DNA of 64,000 nt from Streptomonospora mangrovi (GTDB taxonomy: Bacteria > Actinomycetota > Actinomycetes > Streptosporangiales > Streptosporangiaceae), in assembly GCF_027604915.1 (NCBI RefSeq), contig NZ_JAJAQC010000015.1, positions 82,843 through 146,842 on the forward strand, given 5' to 3'. Below, piece after piece: positions 22,385 to 28,482 of this stretch. Positions within the stretch are counted from its first letter, which is position 1. The number at the start of each line of letters is the position of its first letter. The notes beneath the pieces are model-generated. The model worked only from the letters and a program-made list of their open reading frames with translations, was not told where the DNA came from and searched no databases. The translations under genes and the position numbers were made by a program.

Positions 22385-23436
22385 GGGTGGCCCTCGGGGT
22401 GGTCGGATCCGGTCACGAGCAGCCGCAGGGCGGCGTGGGCCTGGTGCGGGATGACAGCGCGGCCGAGCAGGCGCAGGTGGGCGTCACGGGACAGGCGCAG
22501 CGCGGGATCAGTGATCCAGCCGGGCGCAAAGCCCATGAGCCATTCGGTGAAGCACGCGTTGAGGCGTCGCCCGCCGCGCTGGCCGGGTTCGAGCGGGCAA
22601 GGGGCCGGGTGGCTGGTGGCCTTCTCCCAGCGGCGGATCGCCGTTTCCTGCGCGCCCCAGGATCCGGTCGCGTCCAGCGGGCAGTCGGCTACTTCGGGCG
22701 CCTGCGCCGGCGCGGTGCACAGGGCGTCGGTGAGCAGCTCCGGGTGCAGGAGGCGGCCGCCGGGTTGGTCTCGGCGAGGTGGCGGATCGCATCGGGCAGC
22801 CCGATCTGCTTGCCCCGGCGTTTTCGCTCGGCGACTTGGCAGGGGCCGCGTCCGGCATCGCGGGCGGCCGGGGTAGGCAGCAAGGAACAGCCGCTCGCGG
22901 TTGTGCGGCGCGCCGATGTCGCGGGCGCGTAGGCTGCACCACTGCGCGTCATACCCCGCGGCGGCCAGGTCGGAGAGGACGCGGTCCAGGCCCGCGCCTC
23001 TCCACCGCCACCGCAGCGCGGCGACGTTCTCCACGATGAGCAGGCGGGGTCGTAGACGGCGAACACCTTCCATGACGTGTGCCCAGGTGCCACTGCGTGT
23101 CCCTTCGGCGATGCCGGCTCCTCGGCCGGAGATGCTGACGTCCTCGCAGGGAAACCCGGCGGTGATGATGTCGACGGGCTGAAGGCGGCTCCACTCGATG
23201 TCGGCCACATCGCCGAGGTTGGGTGTGCTGGGGAAGCGGTGGGCCAGGAAGCGGGCCGCGTCGGGGTCGGTGTCAGCGGTGAAGGCCACGTGCGCGCCGC
23301 CCAAGGCGGCGGCCAGCCCGAGGTCGAGGCCCGCGATGCCAGTGCACAGCGATCCGATGACCGGCGGCGGTGCTCCAACGATGGATGCCGGAACTGGAGG
23401 CCGCCTGCCTTGGGCGCGGGCCGTCGCGGCGGTCAT
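22366..23436 (-). CDS. DNA (cytosine-5) methyltransferase
   Basis: A 356-residue C5-cytosine methyltransferase. Motif I is IGSLCTGIAGLDLGLAAALG (27-46; SAM binding), motif IV AGFPCEDVSISG with catalytic Cys97, motif VI ENVAAL (136-141) and motif VIII-like HNRERLFLAAY. The long variable region after about 200 is the target-recognition part. No restriction enzyme gene is visible beside it, so it is probably a solitary methyltransferase of the mobile element, protecting incoming DNA from host restriction. It overlaps its upstream neighbour by four bases. A truncated copy of its N-terminus lies at 10890. Confidence 0.93.
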   Translation of the reverse strand: MTAATARAQGRRPPVPASIVGAPPPVIGSLCTGIAGLDLGLAAALGGAHVAFTADTDPDAARFLAHRFPSTPNLGDVADIEWSRLQPVDIITAGFPCEDVSISGRGAGIAEGTRSGTWAHVMEGVRRLRPRLLIVENVAALRWRWRGAGLDRVLSDLAAAGYDAQWCSLRARDIGAPHNRERLFLAAYPGRPRCRTRPLPSRRAKTPGQADRAARCDPPPRRDQPGGRLLHPELLTDALCTAPAQAPEVADCPLDATGSWGAQETAIRRWEKATSHPAPCPLEPGQRGGRRLNACFTEWLMGFAPGWITDPALRLSRDAHLRLLGRAVIPHQAHAALRLLVTGSDHPEGHPWRSHL

Positions 23437-23792
23437 GGCGCCTCCCCGGTCGGGTTGCCAAAGATCAGCACGTCTTCGTGCTGGATGGTGTGCGCGGCGA
23501 TCCCCGTGCAGTACAGCCGCGCCGTTTCGAGGCTGGCGAAGAAGGAGCTGCGCGGCGCCACCCGGCCTTCGCCCGGCGCACAGCGGGCGGCCAACCGACC
23601 CTCCGGCTCCAGGCCGACACTTCGGGCTGCGGCCATCACTCTGCTCGTAAAGTCACTGCGTCCGAGACGGACGGCGTTCATGATCTTGGCCGAGCGTTCC
23701 AGTGGCAGCCCCGAGCACCACCGTCCGAGCTGTGCCAGGGCCTGCTCTTGCCCGGTCGCCCGTACCGAGGCCACCGTGCGCAGCGTGCTCAT
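23433..23792 (-). CDS. Hypothetical protein linked to the methyltransferase (119 aa)
   Basis: A 119-residue helical protein: ALAQLGRWCSGLPLERSAKI, RVMAAARSVG, then a conserved end SLETARLYCTGIAAHTIQHE. It overlaps genes on both sides by four bases and its C-terminus survives as a relic at 11064, again joined to the methyltransferase. Conservation of this pair across two elements suggests a shared function, perhaps target choice or protection, but no family is recognised. Confidence 0.75.
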   Translation of the reverse strand: MSTLRTVASVRATGQEQALAQLGRWCSGLPLERSAKIMNAVRLGRSDFTSRVMAAARSVGLEPEGRLAARCAPGEGRVAPRSSFFASLETARLYCTGIAAHTIQHEDVLIFGNPTGEAP

Positions 23793-24616
23793 CGCCCCGC
23801 CTCTCCTGCGGGCCCAGCGGCGGGCTTATGCAGGAGCATCACGTCGTCGTGGCATGGGGTGATCAATGTGGTGACGGCTTTGGCATGGGCGGCGCCAAGC
23901 TCCTTTCCTCCAGGCACACCGCCGCATTCCTCTGCCTGCTTGGTGGCGTCAACGCTCACAGGCGTGGTCAGGGCGATGATGTGCTGGACATAGGCCAGCC
24001 CGGCGGCATGGGCGGCGTGGGCGCACACCGTCACCAGATCGGCCTCCCTGCCGACCTGGCCGTGGCCGGAGCAGATGAGGGCGAGGTGTCCGCCGGCCCG
24101 CAGCAGCCCAGCGGCGGCGGCGATCAAGGACTGGACCGCCCGCGCGTATGCGGCGCCGGTAAGCCGCCCGAAGTGGTCGCCGCGCACCGTTGCCTCCGGC
24201 GCGTCGGTGTGCCGTCCAGCGCGGGGCAGGCGAAGGAGGACAAGGCGGGTACGGCCGCGGACGGGGGCGAGCAGGACCTCGGCGGTGCGTGCGTCGGCCT
24301 GCCAGTGCACCACCTCACGGCGGCGCTCAGCCGGGAGGCGTTCGCGCAGGCGCCGCTGCGCGGCACGGACCCGCTCCGGTTGCACCTCGATGCCGTGAAC
24401 GCTTCGCCCCATGGCCGCCGCCTGGGCCAGCGCCGTGCCCTCACCGTGGCACAGGGCCACCACCGTGTCGCCGGGCGCGCTGAGGTCGGTGATCAGCCGC
24501 TGGGTGAGTTCCTCCTGCGGCGGAGTGCCGGAATGTTGCGCGCAGGGCCATACCGCCAGCGGAGGCCGCTGTCGTTGCCCTGCTGCCGTGGTGGTGCCGT
24601 CGTGGTGTGGCGCCAT
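23789..24616 (-). CDS. SAM-dependent methyltransferase-fold protein (275 aa)
   Basis: A Rossmann-fold methyltransferase resembling the N4/N6 DNA methylase and TRM11 groups: APGDTVVALCHGEGTALAQA (about 47-66) is the SAM loop region and GRSVHGIEVQPERVRAAQRR (about 69-88) the acidic loop. Where DNA methylases have (D/N)PP(Y/F), this protein has RLVLLRLPRAG, so the catalytic motif seems lost. It may bind SAM or DNA without methylating, or act on another substrate. It opens the operon that continues into the 119-aa gene and the cytosine methyltransferase, with ATGA overlaps. Confidence 0.72.
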   Translation of the reverse strand: MAPHHDGTTTAAGQRQRPPLAVWPCAQHSGTPPQEELTQRLITDLSAPGDTVVALCHGEGTALAQAAAMGRSVHGIEVQPERVRAAQRRLRERLPAERRREVVHWQADARTAEVLLAPVRGRTRLVLLRLPRAGRHTDAPEATVRGDHFGRLTGAAYARAVQSLIAAAAGLLRAGGHLALICSGHGQVGREADLVTVCAHAAHAAGLAYVQHIIALTTPVSVDATKQAEECGGVPGGKELGAAHAKAVTTLITPCHDDVMLLHKPAAGPAGEAGR

Positions 24617-24720
24617 GTGGTGCGCCCGCCCGCCCCGCCTTCGCCCTGACGTCCCCTAATAGAGCCGGTCACCGGGTCGGGTTGGACGCGGTCGGCACGG
24701 TTTCCGCGGTGGCGACGGCG

Positions 24721-24754
24721 CCAGCCCCGAAGGGCGGTGGCCCTTCGGGGCTGG
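24721..24754 (-). terminator. Long hairpin terminator after the 24798 gene
   Basis: A perfect 15-bp stem (24721-24735 with 24740-24754, arm CCAGCCCCGAAGGGC) and a GGTG loop, about 45 bases beyond the stop of the winged-helix gene. It separates that gene from the methyltransferase operon. Confidence 0.8.
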
Positions 24755-24797
24755 GGCGGCCGCAGCCGCAAGAGGCGGTGGCAGGTGGCGCGAGGCG

Positions 24798-25421
24798 CTA
24801 GGCGGCGCTGTAGCGGCGCGGCGCCTCGCACGTCAGTACGGCTTGCCCGTCGCGCACGAGGCGGGCCAGGGCGTTTTGGATGGCGCCAACGCTGCGCCCA
24901 CGCAGGAGATGGCTGATCTCGATGGGCGAGAACTCCTTCCCGGGAGAGGCGTGGAGTATGGCTCGCACCATCTCGCGCAGCGCGCCCGGCTCCAGCCGCG
25001 CGGTCTTGGTGACCGGGTTCAGCGCCACCGGCGTCTGGGGAGCGACTCCCGGCTCCGGAGTGGTCGGGGTTTCAACGGCGGCCCCCCGCGCAGCGTCCGT
25101 CTCGGACCCTGCCGCAGAAGCGTGCGTCGGGGCCACCCCCACGCCGTTGTCCGGGGCGGGTGCGTCATCGGCGAGCACTGCCTTCGACGCCTCGACGGGG
25201 TCATCAGACCGGGCGGCCTCCCACAGGTCGGGCTGGCGGCGCCCGTGGTCGTATCCTCCCGGTGTGCGCACGGCCTGCCCGGCCTGCTCGAGGTCGCGCA
25301 GGGCAGCGGTGACGGTGGAGCGTGCCCTACCCAGGGCGGCGGCGATCTCGGCGGCGCTGGCCGGGGCGGTGAGTGCGCGCAGGTGGGTGGTGATGTCAGC
25401 GCGCACTGCGGTGCTGGTCAT
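24798..25421 (-). CDS. Two-domain winged-helix DNA-binding protein (207 aa)
   Basis: The N-terminal domain (1-70) is a winged helix: PASAAEIAAALGRARSTVTA, then ALRDLEQAGQAVRTPGGY. After an acidic, low-complexity linker (about 75-135), a second similar domain follows: KEFSPIEISHLLRGRSVGAI and LARLVRDGQAVLTCEAPRRY. Proteins with this pattern occur in actinomycete phages and plasmids and are likely DNA-binding regulators. It is flanked on both sides by strong hairpins, so it is a single-gene unit. Confidence 0.75.
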   Translation of the reverse strand: MTSTAVRADITTHLRALTAPASAAEIAAALGRARSTVTAALRDLEQAGQAVRTPGGYDHGRRQPDLWEAARSDDPVEASKAVLADDAPAPDNGVGVAPTHASAAGSETDAARGAAVETPTTPEPGVAPQTPVALNPVTKTARLEPGALREMVRAILHASPGKEFSPIEISHLLRGRSVGAIQNALARLVRDGQAVLTCEAPRRYSAA

Positions 25422-25456
25422 GGACTATCCCTTCAACGCAAGACGGTCTGGTCCGA

Positions 25457-25476
25457 GGGCAGGTGGGTGCCTGCCC
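25457..25476 (-). terminator. Hairpin terminator after the 25487 gene
   Basis: Perfect 7-bp inverted repeat, GGGCAGG at 25457-25463 with 25470-25476, eleven bases beyond the stop of the 208-aa gene. Confidence 0.6.
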
Positions 25477-25486
25477 GAAGCGGGGC

Positions 25487-26113
25487 TCAGGTCAGGTAGC
25501 AGTAGCGCCGTACCTTCGTGACCAGCGGCCGCAGGTGCTCGGCGGGGGCGTCGCGGAACGACAGCGCGGCGATCTCGGCGCCGAGGTCGTAGACCTGGAC
25601 CCGTGTGCTGCGTAGGTCCCCCTCGACCACGGTGTGGGCAGCCGTGACGGTGATATGGGGCTGGGTCCGGTAGACGAGGTGGTCGCGGATCACGCGCTTG
25701 CCCTCGCCGGTGGTCACGAACTCGCCGCGCCGGTCATGGCGGAACTGGGCGGCGTACAAAAACTCGCGGACGTGCTCGACGCCGGGCACGGCGCGGCCTA
25801 CCTCGAACCAGTGGCCCAGGTGCTCATGGGCGTTCTTCGTCAGGGCGGCGAGCAGGTGGGGCATGCTCAGCCCCAGACTGCGGTAGTCCCTGATGGCGTT
25901 GGTGATGTCGGCGTGGCCCCAGACGAGCACCCCATCCTCTTCACGGCAGTGGTAGGTCTCATCGGGGTCGTGGAAGTAGCAGTCAGGGCGTCCGTGCCGG
26001 GAGTAGACGATGGTGCTGCCCGGCCCACTGGTAAGGCACCGGTGGACGATGCTCCGCGTCACAGTCGCCTGGCAGGCGCGGGTCAAGAACGCGGCGGTCT
26101 CGCCGTTGGACAT
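25487..26113 (-). CDS. Mobile-element protein, family member 1 (208 aa)
   Basis: A soluble protein of unknown function. It contains GPGSTIVYSRHGRPDCYFHD near residue 30, LVWGHADITNAIRDY, a helical middle ALTKNAHEHLGHWFEV and a C-terminal strand-rich part HITVTAAHTV, RSTRVQVYDLGAEIAALSF. The 26200 protein has the same order of segments (GPGAVIVYDS, VVAGHGDIQQALADY, HHLTVVIDHL, STRVTQVRLLDGATEIAAW), so the two look like diverged paralogues. No active-site motif is recognised. Confidence 0.75.
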   Translation of the reverse strand: MSNGETAAFLTRACQATVTRSIVHRCLTSGPGSTIVYSRHGRPDCYFHDPDETYHCREEDGVLVWGHADITNAIRDYRSLGLSMPHLLAALTKNAHEHLGHWFEVGRAVPGVEHVREFLYAAQFRHDRRGEFVTTGEGKRVIRDHLVYRTQPHITVTAAHTVVEGDLRSTRVQVYDLGAEIAALSFRDAPAEHLRPLVTKVRRYCYLT

Positions 26114-26155
26114 AGCTGTACTCCTTGCGTATTGGAGCTTTCTGTTGGGAGGTGG

Positions 26156-26194
26156 CCCGTGCGGGGCGCGGAGCGTGCGCGCCCCGCACGGGCG
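26156..26194 (-). terminator. Very long hairpin terminator after the 26200 gene
   Basis: A perfect 16-bp stem: GCCCGTGCGGGGCGCG at 26156-26171 with 26179-26194 and a 7-base loop, six bases past the stop of the 26200 gene. Exceptionally stable for a terminator. Confidence 0.8.
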
Positions 26195-26199
26195 CCGTG

Positions 26200-26835
26200 T
26201 CAGTGGCCGAGGTAGCGGTGGGCGGCGGTGCTGATCTCACACGCCCGTGCGCAGGCCGTTTCGGGACGGGTGGTGCCGTTCCAGGCGGCGATCTCGGTGG
26301 CGCCGTCGAGCAGCCGCACCTGGGTGACTCGGGTGCTGGTCGCACCCGCCGTGGCCAGGTGGTCGATGACCACCGTGAGGTGGTGGGCCTCGCTGTGGAT
26401 GAAGCGGTCGGTGGTGGTGAGCGCCCCCTCCTCGGTTCGGCCCAGGTCGCTGCGCCGATCGGTGCAGAAGCCGTGGTGGGCCATGGCACGGCGCAGGGCC
26501 GTGATCGGCGCCAGCCCGGCCAGGCGCTCGGTCTGCGCCCATGCCGTCAGGTGGCGCAGAGCCTGCGCTGCCAGATCGCTGGTGAGGTCCTCGACCAGGT
26601 GGTCGTCGGGATAGTCGGCCAGGGCCTGCTGGATGTCGCCGTGACCGGCGACGACGACCTGCTCGGGTTCGCTGATGTGGTACCGGTCACCGGAGCAGAT
26701 GGTGCGGTAGCGACGCTGGAGGCTGTCGTAGACGATGACGGCCCCGGGCCCGTTGAAGTGCGCTGCGGCGACATGGACCGTCTTCAGACGCGCATCGGCC
26801 GCACGGGACAGATAGCTCTCCGGGAATTCAGACAT
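26200..26835 (-). CDS. Mobile-element protein, family member 2 (211 aa)
   Basis: The start is ATG 26835 with AGGAGA upstream. Segments GPGAVIVYDSLQRRYR, QVVVAGHGDIQQALADYPDD, TTDRFIHSEAHHLTVVIDHL and STRVTQVRLLDGATEIAAW parallel the 25487 protein in order and spacing. Shared features are an N-terminal strand with IVY, a GH(A/G)DI turn, an internal helical domain and a C-terminal STRV strand. Function is unknown. It is bounded by hairpins on both sides. Confidence 0.75.
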   Translation of the reverse strand: MSEFPESYLSRAADARLKTVHVAAAHFNGPGAVIVYDSLQRRYRTICSGDRYHISEPEQVVVAGHGDIQQALADYPDDHLVEDLTSDLAAQALRHLTAWAQTERLAGLAPITALRRAMAHHGFCTDRRSDLGRTEEGALTTTDRFIHSEAHHLTVVIDHLATAGATSTRVTQVRLLDGATEIAAWNGTTRPETACARACEISTAAHRYLGH

Positions 26836-26871
26836 AGGTGTCTCCTGAAATGAGGTATGCGGGTGGCCTCG

Positions 26872-26904
26872 CCCTGGGTGCCGCCTCCTCGGCGGCACCC
26901 AGGG
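26872..26904 (-). terminator. Long hairpin terminator after the 26916 gene
   Basis: A perfect 14-bp stem, CCCTGGGTGCCGCC at 26872-26885 with 26891-26904, loop TCCTC, twelve bases beyond the stop of the 26916 gene. Confidence 0.8.
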
Positions 26905-26915
26905 GGAGGCGCGGG

Positions 26916-27539
26916 TCAGCGCTGAGGCAGGGCCGCGACCGCGGCTTCGACGGCTCCGGCAATGGCGTAGGCGGCCAGGCCGGGACGGGAGCCGGAGAGT
27001 CGGATGTCGAACCTGGCCAGCTCACGGCCCGTGTCGGTGCGCGAGAGGTGAATTCGCGCGGGCGTGGAGTGCATGAACGCGCTGGTCGTCACGGAGACGG
27101 TCACGTCAGGCCGGTCGCTGCACCGGTAGACGTCCGTGAGGTAGTGCTCACGCGGGTGCTCCCGGTAGGACGGGGCACCTGCCAGGTAGAAGAACCGCCG
27201 CGCCATGTCGGTGCGAAGGTCCAGGACACACGCCGTCAGCGCCTTGACGGCAGGCCACTCGGCCAGCAGCCCCTCTGCCATGTCACGCAGGGTCGCGGCG
27301 GCGTAGGTATCGGTGAAGCCCTCGCCTTCCTCGGCGGCCTGCTCGGCCATCCGCTCGAGGTCGTCGGCCCCGGCGAGAATCATCGCCTCCGCGCCCGGGA
27401 CGTGACCGGGTTCGACCGCCTCGACCTTCTCGGTCGCCTCGGTCCAGACCAGGAGGTGCCCAACGTCGCGCTGCATGATCGGGGTGACGTCACTGGGCCA
27501 GATGTTGAGCGGCCCGGCGTAAGGCATACTGGTGCTCAC
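26916..27539 (-). CDS. Mobile-element protein, likely family member 3 (207 aa)
   Basis: The start is GTG 27539 (STSMPYAGPLNIWPSDVT), six bases after AAGGAG. The central part is helical and acidic (ADDLERMAEQAAEEGEGF), and the C-terminal part is strand-rich: VTVSVTTSAFMHSTPARIHL and GRELARFDIRLSGSRPG. The length, the C-terminal layout (strand, STxxxRV-like strand, ELARF/EIAAW strand) and the setting match the two genes downstream, so it may be a third, more distant paralogue. Function unknown. Confidence 0.72.
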   Translation of the reverse strand: MSTSMPYAGPLNIWPSDVTPIMQRDVGHLLVWTEATEKVEAVEPGHVPGAEAMILAGADDLERMAEQAAEEGEGFTDTYAAATLRDMAEGLLAEWPAVKALTACVLDLRTDMARRFFYLAGAPSYREHPREHYLTDVYRCSDRPDVTVSVTTSAFMHSTPARIHLSRTDTGRELARFDIRLSGSRPGLAAYAIAGAVEAAVAALPQR

Positions 27540-27573
27540 AGCACACTCCTTGCTACTCGCAGTGGTGGTGTGG

Positions 27574-27631
27574 GGCCCGCGCCCATCCCGGTCTGGGGTC
27601 GCAATCCGTGCCGGGTATTGGGGCGCGGGCC
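27574..27631 (-). terminator. Inverted repeat after the 27671 gene
   Basis: GGCCCGCGCCC at 27574-27584 pairs perfectly with 27621-27631 across a 36-base loop. It follows the 63-residue gene by 40 bases and completes the series of hairpins in this block. Confidence 0.55.
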
Positions 27632-27670
27632 GTCTTCGTCGCGGGGCCGAACCCCGCCTCGCCGTAGCGG

Positions 27671-27862
27671 CTAGTCGAGGTTGGGGCGGCAGTTGATCGG
27701 CTTGGCCGGGCGGTAGCCCTCTTCGGTCATGACTGCGCACAACGGCTCGCCGTCGAGGTGGCTGTGCTCGGGGCGCGGGGTTCCGGTGAGCCACACCCGC
27801 GGCGGTACGTTGGCCACCTCTTCGCCGCATTCCGGACAGAAGAGCGTCGTGATCTTTTCCAT
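27671..27862 (-). CDS. Small zinc-ribbon-like protein (63 aa)
   Basis: ATG 27862 with AAGGAAA upstream gives MEKITTLFCPECGEEVANVP; a longer in-frame start lacks a ribosome site. CPECGEE is a typical zinc-knuckle pair; a second CxxC is not present, but later Cys residues (EPLCAVM, INCRPN) and a His pair (EHSH) may complete a metal site. Probably a nucleic-acid-binding or adaptor protein. It is the first gene of the minus-strand block of this mobile element. Confidence 0.7.
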   Translation of the reverse strand: MEKITTLFCPECGEEVANVPPRVWLTGTPRPEHSHLDGEPLCAVMTEEGYRPAKPINCRPNLD

Positions 27863-28353
27863 GGTTTCCTTTCCATCTCTGATGTTCCGCCGGGTCCGGC
27901 TTCCCGGGGCCACCCATGCCAATTGGACAGCCCTACCGCGTTAATCCGGCACCGCCGACCCGTGTTTCAGAACCTCCGGCGGCGGTCCGACCCGCACTTC
28001 CAAGATGAGCGCAAAAGAGGGGCGCTTGTCAAACGATTCACAGGTCCTTTCTCGCATTTATTTTCAACAGAGAAAACATCGGACGACTGTGAATCAATTA
28101 AAAACCGGGCGATCATCGACCCTCAACGACTGCAATCGAAAAAAATAGAGAACCCTAAAGGCATTAAAGAGATGGAAATAGAACACGAGGAGGGATAAGC
28201 AGAAAAGAGCAAGGCCGGAACGCACCCGAGGCAGCCTTACACCAGGCGGCCCGCCCCCGGCCCTACGTGAAGGGACACCACCTGTGGTGTACCAGCCACA
28301 CGCTGGGGCGGGCGAGCTGAATACACGCTGACCTGCACTGATAGCGCTTCGCG
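27863..28353. other. AT-rich intergenic region
   Basis: No convincing gene is visible. The stretch 28030-28200 is markedly AT-rich (runs of A, AAAAAATAG near 28140), unlike either side. A small hairpin ACACCA-CCTG-TGGTGT is near 28270. It separates the mobile-element block from the pilus locus and may contain promoters for the 27671 gene, or mark the boundary of an insertion. Confidence 0.5.
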
Positions 28354-28378
28354 GGGGGCGCGGTTTAAGCGCGCCCCC
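28354..28378 (-). terminator. Hairpin downstream of the pilus locus
   Basis: GGGGGCGCG (28354-28362) pairs perfectly with 28370-28378 across GTTTAAG, about 105 bases beyond the BTAD gene stop. It is the likely end of the pilus transcript. Tandem GCGCGGCCA(A/G)C units follow at about 28390-28415. Confidence 0.5.
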
Positions 28379-28482
28379 AAGCGGGCGCCCAACGCGCGGC
28401 CAGCGCGCGGCCAACGCGGGGCAGAGCGAGCGGGAAAGCATGCAACAAAGCGCGCGCCCCCGGCAGACGCCTCCCCGTCGAC

